From positions 62,001-126,000 of the forward strand of contig NZ_BMWG01000001.1 of NCBI RefSeq assembly GCF_014651115.1: 64,000 bases of DNA, in the 5' to 3' direction. The notes under the pieces are model-generated. The model saw nothing but the letters and a program-made list of their open reading frames with translations, was not told the DNA's origin and searched no databases. Position 1 is the first letter of the stretch; every line of letters starts with the position of its first letter. Both the position numbers and the translations under genes were made by a program. Shown in pieces: positions 43,374-52,022 of the stretch. The DNA is from Streptomyces inusitatus. GTDB lineage: Bacteria > Actinomycetota > Actinomycetes > Streptomycetales > Streptomycetaceae.

Positions 43374-44847
43374 CATCGAGAGCACCGAGCAGCTGCTCCT
43401 CGGACACGAGGGGCGGTTGGGCGAGCCCCGGTCGGCGGCGGCGGCGCTGGCCCGGCTGCACGGCCGGCCGGTGCCGGCCGACCCTCCGCAGCGGGCGGCG
43501 GAGCCGGGCGCGCAGTCCTCTCTCTTCGACCCGCAGCCGGTGCCGCTCCCGCTGGAGTCCCTGCTGGAGGTGTACGGCGAGCAGCTGCGCCGCCATGAGG
43601 CCGCCGAGCACCCGGGGCGGCTGCGGCTGCTGACCGCCGCCGAGTCGGCGGGGATGCTGGTCGCCGCCGAAATGAATCTGGCGGGGCTGCCCTGGCGGGC
43701 GGACGTCCACCGGGAGGTGCTGGCCGAGCTGCTGGGCGAGCGGTACGCGGGCGGCGGTGAGCCACGCAGGCTGGCGGAGCTGGCGGACGAGGTGTCGGCG
43801 GCGTTCGGGCGGCGGGTGCGGCCCGATCTGCCGGCGGATGTGCTGAAGGCGTTCGCGCGGGCCGGGATCCGGGTGAAGTCCACCCGCCGCTGGGAGCTGG
43901 AGGAGATCGACCACCCCGCCGTCGAGCCCCTGCTCCGGTACAAGACGCTCTACCGCATCTGGGTCGCGCACGGCTGGAGCTGGCTCCAGGACTGGGTGCG
44001 GGAGGGCCGGTTCCGGCCCGGGTATCTGCCGGGCGGCACCGTCTCCGGGCGCTGGACCACCAGGGGCGGCGGCGCGCTCCAGATACCGAAGGTGATCCGG
44101 CGCGCGGTGGTCGCCGACGAGGGGTGGCGGCTGGTGGTCGCCGACGCCGACCAGATGGAGCCCCGGGTGCTGGCCGCGATCTCCCGCGATCCGGGCCTGA
44201 TGGAGGTGGCGGGCCATGAGGGCGATCTCTACACGGCCCTCTCCGACCGGGCCTTCTCCGGCGACCGCGAGCACGCGAAGCTGGCGCTGCTGGGCGCGGT
44301 CTACGGCCAGACCTCTGGCGACGGCCTGAAGAACCTCGCGGCGCTGCGGCGCAGATTCCCGGCGGCGGTGGGCTATGTCGACGGCGCGGCGAAGGCCGGC
44401 GAGGAGGGCCGGCTAGTGCGGACCTGGCTGGGCCGCACCAGCCCGCGCGCGGCCGGTGCGGGCGAGGACGACGAGGCGGGTCTGCCCCAGGAGACCTCGC
44501 CGGGCGAAGCCCCGGCGGCGGAGACCGGTTTCACCCCCGGCTACGCCTCGACCGATGCCCGCGCCCGGGGCCGTTTCACCCGGAATTTCGTGGTCCAGGG
44601 CAGCGCGGCGGACTGGGCGCTGCTGATGCTCGCCGCACTGCGGCAGGCCACCTGGGGGATGCGGGCGGAGCTGGTCTTCTTCCAGCACGACGAGGTGATG
44701 GTGCACTGCCCCGCCGAGGAGGCGGAGGCGGTGGTCAAGGCGATCCGGGAGGCGGGAGAGACGGCGGGCGAGCTGGCGTTCGGCCGGACCCCGGTCAGAT
44801 TCCCTTTTACGACGGCGGTGGTGGAGTGCTACGCGGACGCGAAATAA
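43147..44847 (+). CDS. Family A DNA polymerase (PolA-like, bifunctional exonuclease/polymerase type)
   Basis: 566 residues, shorter than Pol I (about 900) and without a 5'-nuclease domain. The polymerase motifs are motif A DADQMEPR at 333-340 (variant of DYSQIELR), motif B KLALLGAVYGQTSGDGL, and motif C QHDEVMVH around Asp-515. The RWTTRGGGALQIPKVIR segment is also typical. The N-terminal 200 residues sit where a 3'-5' exonuclease would be, but its Asp/Glu pattern is not obvious. Streptomycetes carry such a second PolA-like enzyme, probably for repair. The ATG is preceded by repeats and only a weak ribosome site. Confidence 0.9.
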   Translation: MDERGSRWALAAAEGDGARLVPLGPGGVPAGPVVTEPDLVEAVRSRPEAGRWVWRSTAEIYPRLLAAGVRVARCYDIESTEQLLLGHEGRLGEPRSAAAALARLHGRPVPADPPQRAAEPGAQSSLFDPQPVPLPLESLLEVYGEQLRRHEAAEHPGRLRLLTAAESAGMLVAAEMNLAGLPWRADVHREVLAELLGERYAGGGEPRRLAELADEVSAAFGRRVRPDLPADVLKAFARAGIRVKSTRRWELEEIDHPAVEPLLRYKTLYRIWVAHGWSWLQDWVREGRFRPGYLPGGTVSGRWTTRGGGALQIPKVIRRAVVADEGWRLVVADADQMEPRVLAAISRDPGLMEVAGHEGDLYTALSDRAFSGDREHAKLALLGAVYGQTSGDGLKNLAALRRRFPAAVGYVDGAAKAGEEGRLVRTWLGRTSPRAAGAGEDDEAGLPQETSPGEAPAAETGFTPGYASTDARARGRFTRNFVVQGSAADWALLMLAALRQATWGMRAELVFFQHDEVMVHCPAEEAEAVVKAIREAGETAGELAFGRTPVRFPFTTAVVECYADAK

Positions 44848-45532
44848 GACGGTCGAACGGCTCCTCGTGGGACCCGGGGGTGAGGGAAGCGGAATTCACG
44901 GCGGGCGTCTGACCGGCGGCCGCGGCACGGCCGGTGGCTGCGGGGGGAGTGCGACGGGCGCGGACGGTCCGGCGCTCCGGGGGGGGGAGGGAGTGTCTTC
45001 GAAGTGGCGTCGTCCGCCCGTAGTGGGGGTCCCCCCGGGCCGAAGGTCCAGGGGGAGGGTCTGGCGGGGTCTGGTGCTCCCCCCGGGCTTCGCCCGGGGG
45101 GAGCACCAGATCGCAAGGCGGAGGATGGGGGCACCTCCCGGGCGAAGCCCAGGGGGAGAGCCCACGCGGTGGGGTACTCCCCCTGGCTCCGCCGGGGGCA
45201 CCCCACCCGGGCGAAGCCCAGGGGGCCGTAGGCGACCGACGACAACGCGGCGTGGGGGTACTCCCCCAGGCTCCGCCGGTGGGGGTACCTCCCGGGCGAA
45301 GCCCAGGGGGAGCACCCCCACCCGGGCCGCCAGGCCCAGGGGGAGTGCGTGCCTGGGGGTCCCCCCAGCGGTAGCTGGGGGAGGCACGACGGACAGACGA
45401 GACTTCGAAGACACGACCTAGTGCCACCGGTGGTCGGGCTTCCCCTCCTACGAGGCATTGACCGTGACGCGACAGCGATCGGGGAGGTTGGCCCTGAGCC
45501 AGCCAGGGGTTCATCGAGACGGTGGAGGTCGC
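44848..45532. other. 685-base gene-free region holding hairpin element copy 2
   Basis: About 145 bases of G/C-rich sequence follow the polymerase gene, then the 422-base hairpin element, then about 118 bases before the ABC exporter. This last part contains a CCACCGGTGG palindrome (45424-45433), a TTGACC hexamer at about 45464 and the exporter's GGAGG site. Confidence 0.7.
44993..45414. mobile_element. Hairpin-rich MITE-like element, copy 2
   Basis: 422 bases with perfect 13-base terminal inverted repeats GTGTCTTCGAAGT. The backbone matches copy 1 (8760-9047) segment by segment: GCGTCGTCCGCCCGT, GGGTCTGGCGGG, AGATCGCAAGGCGGAGGA, GAGCCCACGCGGTGGGG, CCGTAGGCGAC, GACGACAACGC and GGGGGAGTGCGTGCC. 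Between these segments it carries extra hairpin cassettes that copy 1 lacks, with loops such as CGAAG, CTCCG and CGGTAG. One cassette splits the GTGCC/GGCAC stem near the right end. No coding frame is plausible inside. Confidence 0.68.
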
Positions 45533-47650
45533 ATGACACAGCGCACCAGAAGCACGGCGAACTCGACAGCGACCGGCCCGGCGGAATCCGGGAGACGGAC
45601 GGACGGCGCGACCGGGCCGGGGCTCTCGGGAGCCGGCCCGGCGGACACCGGCCCCGAGCCGGAGCGCGAACCCGGGGGCACGGGGAGCGAGGACGGGGGC
45701 GAGGGCGAAGCGCCCGAGGAGGTGTCGGAGTCCGAGCGGCTGCTCTTCGGCGGGCCCCTGCGCCATGAGGCGGGCTGGAATCAGCACAGCGGCTCCTTCC
45801 TGGAGCTGAATCTGCGCACGATGATCGCCCGGATGCCGCATCTGATCGCCTCCACGGTCCGGCTCGCCCACCGCGCCGACCCGCGCGCCCTGCGCCAGGT
45901 GGCGGGCGCGGAGTTCGGCGGCGGGGTGGCGCAGGCGGTCGGGCTGATCGCGGTCAACGCGGTGCTGGTCCGGATCCTCGGCCCCGGCGAGACCGGCGAC
46001 CGGATCAGCGCCGCCGTACCCGCGCTGATCGCGGTCGCGGTCACCGCCCTGATCGGGGCGCTGCTGCGCTCCGCCTCCACGGCGGGCACCGGCCGGCTGG
46101 AGCCCAAGGTGTTCCGGGTGGCCACCGAGGAGTATCTGGAGCGGGTGGCCCGCGTCGAACTGGAGGCGGTCGAGGACGAGGAGTTCCACAAGCTGCTGGA
46201 CTCGGCCCAGTGGGGTGCGGAGTCCGCCCGCCGGATGATCAAGTTCTGTACGTCGGTGGTCGCGGCGGCGATCTCGCTGATCGCGGCCGCCGGAGTGCTG
46301 ACCGTGCTGCACCCCGCCCTGCTGCCGCTGCTCGCGCTGATGACCCTGCCGAGCGCCTGGAGCTCGCTCACGATCGCCCGCCGCCGCTATGTCTCTTTCC
46401 ACACCTGGGTCCAGCACGCCCGGGCCGGCCAGCTCCTCGGCCGGCTGCTCATCGACGCGCAGGCCGCGCCCGAGGTGCGGGTCCACAACATCGGCCCGTT
46501 CCTGCTGAAGCACTTCCGCACCATGGCGGAGACCGGTGAGAAGGAGCAGACCCGGCTGGCGGGGCTCGCCGCCCGCACCGGGCTGATCGCCTCCGGCTGG
46601 ACGGGGCTGACGACGGCCGCCACCTACGCGACCCTCGGTCTGCTGCTGTGGACAGGGGCCATGGACCTCGCCGTCGCCGGCACGGCGGTGATCGCGATCC
46701 GCACGGGCTCCGCCAATCTCGACGCCCTCGTCATCCAGCTCAACTACCTCTACGAGGAGAGTCTGTTCGTCGCCGACATGGAGCGGCTCTGCGAGGAGGC
46801 CGACCGCCGGCTGATCCCCGGGACGGGCCTTCCGCTCCCCGCCGAGGTCGAGACCATCCGCTTCGAGAATGTCTCCTTCACCTACCCGGGGGTCTCCGAG
46901 CGCCCCGCTCTCGACGGGGTGGACGTCACGATTCCGGCCGGGCGGATCATCGCGCTGGTCGGCAACAACGGCAGCGGGAAGTCCACCCTCGCCAAACTCC
47001 TCTGCGGTCTGTACGCCCCCGACACGGGCCGGATCATGTGGGACGGCGTGGACGCGGCCGAGGCGGACCGCGCCGAGCTGTTCGACCGGGTCGCGGTGGT
47101 CGCCCAGGACTTCTACCGCTGGCCCTTCACCGCACGGGTCAATGTCGCCATCGGCCGCCCGGACGCGCCCTCCGACGAACACCTCCTCGACGCGGCGGCC
47201 GAGTACGCGGGGGCCGGCGGGACGATCGGCTCGCTCCCCCGGGGCTGGGACACCCTGCTCGCCCGGGGGTACAAGGGCGGTCACCAGATCTCCGGGGGCC
47301 AGTGGCAGCGGCTGGGCATCGCCCGCGCCCGGCACCGGGACGCCCGGGTGCTGGTCGTGGACGAGCCCACCAGCGCGCTGGACGCGGAGGCCGAACAGCG
47401 GGTCTTCGACCAGATCAGGGCGCTCGCCGCCGAGGGGCAGACGATCATCCTGATCACCCACCGGCTGCACAGCGTCCGGCACGCGGACGAGATCTATGTG
47501 CTGGAGCAGGGCCGGGTGACCGAGCACGGCTCCTTCGACGAGCTGATGCGCCCCCGGGGCGGGGCCTTCCGCCGGATGTATCTCATCCAGTCCAGTCAGT
47601 ACGCCTACGACGATCAGCACGCCTACGAGGAGGGGGAGGCGCGCTCCTGA
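45533..47650 (+). CDS. ABC exporter (fused membrane and ATPase domains)
   Basis: 705 residues. An acidic, Gly/Pro-rich 85-residue N-terminus precedes about five to six transmembrane helices, then an ATPase domain with Walker A GNNGSGKS (477-484), Q-loop VVAQDFYRWPF, signature ISGGQWQRLGIARA (586 onward) and LVVDEPTSALD. The ISGGQ signature and the YRWPFT segment are like those of lantibiotic/peptide exporter-type half-transporters. GGAGG lies four bases before ATG 45533. No peptide precursor or modification gene is adjacent, so its cargo is unknown. Confidence 0.88.
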   Translation: MTQRTRSTANSTATGPAESGRRTDGATGPGLSGAGPADTGPEPEREPGGTGSEDGGEGEAPEEVSESERLLFGGPLRHEAGWNQHSGSFLELNLRTMIARMPHLIASTVRLAHRADPRALRQVAGAEFGGGVAQAVGLIAVNAVLVRILGPGETGDRISAAVPALIAVAVTALIGALLRSASTAGTGRLEPKVFRVATEEYLERVARVELEAVEDEEFHKLLDSAQWGAESARRMIKFCTSVVAAAISLIAAAGVLTVLHPALLPLLALMTLPSAWSSLTIARRRYVSFHTWVQHARAGQLLGRLLIDAQAAPEVRVHNIGPFLLKHFRTMAETGEKEQTRLAGLAARTGLIASGWTGLTTAATYATLGLLLWTGAMDLAVAGTAVIAIRTGSANLDALVIQLNYLYEESLFVADMERLCEEADRRLIPGTGLPLPAEVETIRFENVSFTYPGVSERPALDGVDVTIPAGRIIALVGNNGSGKSTLAKLLCGLYAPDTGRIMWDGVDAAEADRAELFDRVAVVAQDFYRWPFTARVNVAIGRPDAPSDEHLLDAAAEYAGAGGTIGSLPRGWDTLLARGYKGGHQISGGQWQRLGIARARHRDARVLVVDEPTSALDAEAEQRVFDQIRALAAEGQTIILITHRLHSVRHADEIYVLEQGRVTEHGSFDELMRPRGGAFRRMYLIQSSQYAYDDQHAYEEGEARS

Positions 47651-47733
47651 GCGGGCCTCCCCCGGTGTGCACGTGCGACGCGTAAACAGAGCGGCGCGGC
47701 GGGCGCGGCGGTCCCGGTGGCAGCGGGGGCGGC

Positions 47734-48219
47734 TCAGTCCTCGAAGATCTCGCGGAGCTTGGCCTCGTCGGCCTTGGAGAGATTGCTGCGGATCAGCTCG
47801 GCGCTGCCCGCCGGGAAGGTCTCGTGGATCCGGTCCACCACGGCGTCGGAGGTGAGGAGGAAGAGCGCCGAGGTGCCCGGTTCCACCTCGCTGCGGACGC
47901 TCGCGATGAAGTCGTCGTCGATGCCGACATCGGCCAGCGAGCCGCCGAGCGCCCCGGCCGCCGCGCCCACCGCCGCGCCGAGCAGCGGCACGAAGAAGAT
48001 CAGACCGAAGAGCATCCCCCAGAAGGTGCCGGAGAGCGCCCCGGTGGCGGCGAGATTGTGCAGCTGCTTGGTCTTGGGCTGTTTGCGGTCGGCCGGCCAG
48101 GTCACGACGGCGGCGTCGTGGATCTGGATGAGGCTCTGCTTCTGGAGGGAGAGCAGGGCTTCCTCGACCTGGGCCGCCCCCTCGGGAGTGGGGAACTTCC
48201 AGGCGGTGAGCGTGGCCAC
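47734..48219 (-). CDS. DUF1269 membrane protein
   Basis: 161 residues. LTAWKFPTPEGAAQVEEALL at the start, QLHNLAATGALSGTFWGMLF and a Gly/Ala-rich hairpin of membrane segments (VPLLGAAVGAAAGALGGSLA) identify the DUF1269 family. The C-terminus (LFLLTSDAVVDRIHETFPAG) folds back as a small alpha/beta domain. GTG 48219 has AAGGAG at good spacing. Family members are often stress-induced; function unknown. Convergent with the ABC exporter gene. Confidence 0.83.
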   Translation of the reverse strand: MATLTAWKFPTPEGAAQVEEALLSLQKQSLIQIHDAAVVTWPADRKQPKTKQLHNLAATGALSGTFWGMLFGLIFFVPLLGAAVGAAAGALGGSLADVGIDDDFIASVRSEVEPGTSALFLLTSDAVVDRIHETFPAGSAELIRSNLSKADEAKLREIFED

Positions 48220-48626
48220 GGAGATCTCCTTCTGACGCTGGATCACGGCGGTGTCCGCGCGCCCCGGAAAGCCGCGGGCGCGCTGCCGGGCGGCGGGGCG
48301 GAGCGGTGCGGGCACCGCCCCGCCGCGGCAGGATCCATCTCAGCACCAGGTGGCGTTTCGCGCACTTTGTACCATCAGGGCCGGGCCCGGGAGGCCGCCG
48401 TCTCTTTGCTGAGCACGCGTTTGCTCCCGGTCACGCCTCCGGCCCGTGGGAGCGCCCCGGCCGGGCCGCCGAGGGGCACCCCACCGGAACGAACGCTCCA
48501 ACCAGTTTTGGGCGGTCGCCACCCGCCCGATCACACCACCTCAGAACCACCCGTACCATCACACCGTCGCACCACCCTCAGCACCGATCAGGGACATCGC
48601 TCTCCTGAGCCCGTCCGGAGAAAACC
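48220..48626. other. 407-base divergent region between DUF1269 and galU genes
   Basis: No gene seen. The notable feature is CGAACGCTCCAACCAG at 48490-48505, one mismatch in 16 from the right arm of the TetR operator at 24845-24860, followed by TTTTGGGCGG. Upstream of galU there is a GGAGAAAACC ribosome site. No clear -10/-35 pair was found. Confidence 0.45.
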
Positions 48627-49544
48627 ATGCCTGCACACAGCACCCGGGCCCGCAAGGCCGTCATACCCGCGGCCGGCCTCGGCACCCGCTTTCTGCCCGC
48701 CACCAAGGCCACGCCGAAGGAAATGCTCCCCGTCGTGGACAAGCCGGCCATCCAGTACGTGGTGGAGGAGGCCGCCCACAGCGGACTCGACGACGTCCTC
48801 ATGGTCACCGGCCGGAACAAGCGGGCCCTGGAGGACCACTTCGACCGCGCCTATGAACTGGAACAGCTGCTGGAGCTGAAGGACGACAAGGAGAAGCTCC
48901 TCAAGGTCCGCGAGTCCAGCGAGCTGGCCACGGTGCACTACGTCCGCCAGGGCAACCCGCTCGGCCTCGGCCACGCGGTCCTGTGCGCCGAGCCCCACGT
49001 CGGCGACCAGCCGTTCGCCGTGCTCCTCGGCGACGACCTGATCGACCCGCGCGACCAGCTGCTCGCCCAGATGCTCGATGTGCAGGAGCGGCACGGCGGC
49101 AGCGTCATCGCCCTCATGGAGGTCGACCCCGACCGCGCCCACCTCTACGGCTGCGCCGCCGTGCGCCCCCTGGAGGACGGCGCGGAGGACAATGTGCTCC
49201 GGGTGACCGACCTGGTGGAGAAGCCCGAGCCGGGCACCGCTCCCAGCAATCTCGCCGTCATCGGCCGCTATGTCCTGGCCCCGGAGATCTTCGAGGTGCT
49301 GCACCGCACGGCCCCGGGCCGCGGCGGCGAGATCCAGCTGACCGACGCGCTGCGCGAGCTGGCGGCCGACCCGTCGCTCGGCGGGCCCGTCCACGCCGTG
49401 ATCTTCCGCGGCCGGCGCTACGACACGGGCGACCGGGGCGAGTATCTGCGCGCGGTCGTGCGGCTCGCCTGCGAGCGCGAGGACCTCGGCCCGGACTTCC
49501 GCGACTGGCTCGCGGAGTTCGTCCGCACCGACGGCAAGGCCTGA
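48627..49544 (+). CDS. galU: UTP-glucose-1-phosphate uridylyltransferase
   Basis: 305 residues. Makes UDP-glucose for cell-wall, glycan and trehalose pathways. The nucleotide-binding AAGLGTRFLPATKATPKEML is at the N-terminus, followed by VDKPAIQYVVEEA, the GNPLGLGHAVLCAEP loop and GEIQLTDALREL. ATG with GGAG nine bases upstream. Its stop is immediately followed by the convergent TetR stop, with no terminator between them. Confidence 0.96.
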   Translation: MPAHSTRARKAVIPAAGLGTRFLPATKATPKEMLPVVDKPAIQYVVEEAAHSGLDDVLMVTGRNKRALEDHFDRAYELEQLLELKDDKEKLLKVRESSELATVHYVRQGNPLGLGHAVLCAEPHVGDQPFAVLLGDDLIDPRDQLLAQMLDVQERHGGSVIALMEVDPDRAHLYGCAAVRPLEDGAEDNVLRVTDLVEKPEPGTAPSNLAVIGRYVLAPEIFEVLHRTAPGRGGEIQLTDALRELAADPSLGGPVHAVIFRGRRYDTGDRGEYLRAVVRLACEREDLGPDFRDWLAEFVRTDGKA

Positions 49545-50249
49545 TCAGGGCCCGTACGGAGTTTGATCGACGCTGCCGCCCGGCCACCCGGCGGGCGTCC
49601 GGCCGGGGCCGGGCGGCAGCGCGGCGGCGATGAGCCCGCGCAGCCCCTGCCGGTGGACCTCGTGGTCCACGACCACCGGAAGGATCTCGTCCAGGTGGCC
49701 GGTCAGCACCGGGAACCGCGCGGGGTCCAGGGCGGCCAGCGCCGTACGGGTCTCGGCGATCGCGCCGCCGGGGTCCCGGTGGTCGACGAAGCTCGCCGCC
49801 CCCAGGGTGAAGAGATACAGCTGCCGGTAGACGGCGATGGCCCGGCCCGGCGTCATCCCGGCCGCCAGATTCGCGGCGAGCTGCGGCTCGACCAGCCGGG
49901 CGAGCAGCTCACGGCTGAGCCAGGGGCGCGCGCCGCGCAGGGCGATCAGCCCCGGATGCCGGGTGAGCACCTCGTACAGCCGGGTGAAGCGGGTCTCGGT
50001 GGCCTCGGCCCAGGGGACGCCGGGGGCGATGTCCGGCAGCCGGGTGGCGAGATGGTCCATACACAGATCCACCAGCCCGGCCACCTCCGAGCCGCAGCGC
50101 CGGTGGACGGTGGTGTGCGAGACGCCCAGCCGCTCCGCGAGGGCACGCAGATTCAGGGCCTGCGGGCCCTTCTCGTCGATCAGCTCAAGCGCCGCGACGG
50201 CGATGGCGCCCGGGGTGGCCCGGTCCAGGTTCTCTGACTGCCTCGGCAT
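49545..50249 (-). CDS. TetR family regulator (divergent from threonine dehydratase)
   Basis: 234 residues. HTH at about residues 12-56 (AIAVAALELIDEKGPQALNL, RALAERLGVSHTTVHRRC) with a TetR_C-type helical domain ending in a Pro/Gly tail. The operator-like GTTAC-GGT-GTAAC lies 15 bases upstream of its ATG. The divergent neighbour starts 91 bases away, so it probably controls itself and perhaps that dehydratase. Confidence 0.88.
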   Translation of the reverse strand: MPRQSENLDRATPGAIAVAALELIDEKGPQALNLRALAERLGVSHTTVHRRCGSEVAGLVDLCMDHLATRLPDIAPGVPWAEATETRFTRLYEVLTRHPGLIALRGARPWLSRELLARLVEPQLAANLAAGMTPGRAIAVYRQLYLFTLGAASFVDHRDPGGAIAETRTALAALDPARFPVLTGHLDEILPVVVDHEVHRQGLRGLIAAALPPGPGRTPAGWPGGSVDQTPYGP

Positions 50250-50263
50250 GAGAAACAGCGTAC

Positions 50264-50276
50264 GTTACGGTGTAAC
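50264..50276. promoter_or_regulatory. Palindrome in the tetR/dehydratase divergent region
   Basis: GTTACGGTGTAAC, a perfect 5-3-5 inverted repeat, flanked on both sides by direct copies of ACAGCG (50255-50260 and 50275-50280). Probable autoregulatory operator of the adjacent TetR protein. Confidence 0.6.
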
Positions 50277-50339
50277 AGCGGCGTGGCCGCAGCCTCCGGC
50301 GACCGGCGGACACCGACTTCACCCCCCACGGAGCAGCTC

Positions 50340-51323
50340 ATGCCCGATCTCACTCACGGAGATGTCGAAGCGGCGGCCGGGCGGGTGCTGGGCCGGGTCA
50401 GGCCCGTCGCGGTGTCGCCGCTGGACCCCTCCGCCTCAGGCGAGCCCTCGGGGATCTGGCTGGCACTGGAGTACATGCAGCACACCGGCAGCTTCAAGGC
50501 GCGCGGCGCGGTGAACTTCCTGCGCGCGCACCAGGAGGGCGGCACCCTCCCCGAGGCCGGGGTCACCATCGCCTCCGGCGGCAACGCCGGGCTGGCCATG
50601 GCCTGGGCGGCGCGGGCCATGGGCGTACGGGCCACGGTCTTCCTCCCGGCGACCGCGCCCGGGGTCAAGGTGGCCCGGCTGAAGGGGTACGAGGCGTCCG
50701 TGCGGCTGATCGAGGGGGAGTACGCCGACGCCGCCGAGGCGTGCGCCCAGTACGCCGCGCTGACCGGGGCGCTGCCCGGTCACGCCTACGACGACCCCTT
50801 CGTGGCCGCCGGGGCCGGGACGCTGCTGGAGGAGCTGCGGACGCGGATCCCGGGGCTTGACACGGTGATCGTCGCCGTCGGCGGCGGCGGGCTGTTCGCC
50901 GGGGTGGCCACCGCCGCGCACCATCACGGCATCCGCACGGTCGCCGTAGAGCCGGAGAACAGCCGGGCGCTGAACGCCGCCCTGCTGGCAGGCGCGCCGG
51001 TCGATGTCACCGTCGACAGCATCGCCAACGACGCGCTCGGCGCGCGCCGCGCCTCCGGCACGGCGGTGGAGGTCGCCCTGCGGACCGGATCGCGCTCCTT
51101 GCTGGTGCCCGACTCGGCGATCGCCGCCGCGCGGCAGACGCTCTGGGACCAGCGCCGGATCGTCACCGAGCTGAGCGGCGCGACCGCGCTGGCCGCGCTG
51201 CCCCTGGCGGAGGGCGGCGGGGGGTACGAGCCGGGGCCGGGCGAGCAGGTGGCCGTGGTGCTCTGCGGCGCGAACACCGACCCTTCGGACCTGATCGCCG
51301 GGGCCGGATCCGGCACGGTCTAG
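50340..51323 (+). CDS. Threonine/serine dehydratase-like PLP enzyme
   Basis: 327 residues of the fold-type II PLP family. The Schiff-base Lys is in HTGSFKARGAVNFL, the substrate loop is ASGGNAGLAMAWAARAMG, and the phosphate-binding glycine loop is VGGGGLFAGVA. It lacks the C-terminal ACT regulatory domain, so it is a catabolic-type dehydratase (or a racemase-like relative). GGAG lies before ATG 50340. The stop overlaps the convergent next gene by four bases. Confidence 0.88.
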   Translation: MPDLTHGDVEAAAGRVLGRVRPVAVSPLDPSASGEPSGIWLALEYMQHTGSFKARGAVNFLRAHQEGGTLPEAGVTIASGGNAGLAMAWAARAMGVRATVFLPATAPGVKVARLKGYEASVRLIEGEYADAAEACAQYAALTGALPGHAYDDPFVAAGAGTLLEELRTRIPGLDTVIVAVGGGGLFAGVATAAHHHGIRTVAVEPENSRALNAALLAGAPVDVTVDSIANDALGARRASGTAVEVALRTGSRSLLVPDSAIAAARQTLWDQRRIVTELSGATALAALPLAEGGGGYEPGPGEQVAVVLCGANTDPSDLIAGAGSGTV

Positions 51324-51904
51324 GGACCGGAGCCAGGACCGGGGCCGATCACCACGGTGCCGGGGCCGGGGCCGGCGAGTGCCTCGTCGACGGCGGGCGC
51401 GAGGTGGACGGTGACAAGATTGCCGAGATCCCGGGAGAGCAGGGCGGCCAGCGCGTCGAGCCGGGCGGGCCAGTCGGCGGGAGCGCCGTCGGGGGCGACG
51501 GCCACGATCTCCAGCAGGTCGGCGGGGTGGGCGGCGGTGCCGTCGGCGACCTTGCCCCGGACGGCGAGCAGCGCGGGCGGCGGCGCGAGGCCCTCGGCGG
51601 CCCGCCGCCGCACCTCGTCCACCAGCCGCCCGCGCAGATCCGCGAGCTGCCCCACCGCGTCCCACACGATGTGCCCCTCGACCACGCGCACGTCCTCGCC
51701 GCGTCGGCGCGGCTCGACCATGCCCAGCAGACCGAGCCGGAAAAGCACGCTCTCCAGCTGGGTGGCGGCCACCGAGGACTCCCGGGCCAGCTCCGGCACG
51801 CTCAGGGCGGTGCCGCCCGCCGTCTCACGATGGGCGGAGAGGGCGGTCACCGTACGGCCGGAAGCGCCCGGGAAGAGGGCGGTGAGCGGGCTGTCGAAGT
51901 TCAC
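51320..51904 (-). CDS. Winged-helix / nucleotidyltransferase-like protein of unknown function
   Basis: 194 residues. The first 90 look like a winged helix (LFPGASGRTVTALSAHRETA, ELARESSVAATQLESVLFRL, GLLGMVEPRRRG). The second half (PADLLEIVAVAPDGAPADWP, ALAALLSRDLGNLVTVHLAP) resembles the core of a nucleotidyltransferase-fold domain but without a clear GS..D.D motif. This combination occurs in small regulators and toxin-antitoxin MNT-like proteins; that is only suggestive. Monocistronic. Confidence 0.6.
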   Translation of the reverse strand: MNFDSPLTALFPGASGRTVTALSAHRETAGGTALSVPELARESSVAATQLESVLFRLGLLGMVEPRRRGEDVRVVEGHIVWDAVGQLADLRGRLVDEVRRRAAEGLAPPPALLAVRGKVADGTAAHPADLLEIVAVAPDGAPADWPARLDALAALLSRDLGNLVTVHLAPAVDEALAGPGPGTVVIGPGPGSGP

Positions 51905-51937
51905 GGAGGTCCTCGGTGGGAGTGCTGCGTACGGGTG

Positions 51938-51987
51938 CCCCGCCGGCCTCGCCAGGTGATGTTGGGCATCGACGCGGGCCGGCGGGG
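51938..51987. terminator. Hairpin downstream of the 52023 gene
   Basis: CCCCGCCGGCC (51938-51948) and its exact complement GGCCGGCGGGG (51977-51987), loop 28 bases. It lies 36 bases past the stop of the minus-strand gene at 52023. Confidence 0.5.
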
Positions 51988-52022
51988 AGTTCTCCGCGCC
52001 CGTGACCGGGCGGGCCAGCCCC

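Noticed and set aside
44807..48346. Open minus-strand frame of about 1180 codons across the hairpin element and ABC exporter
   Set aside because: Antisense to the exporter and through non-coding hairpins; composition is low-complexity and its start and end overlap real genes on the other strand or frame.
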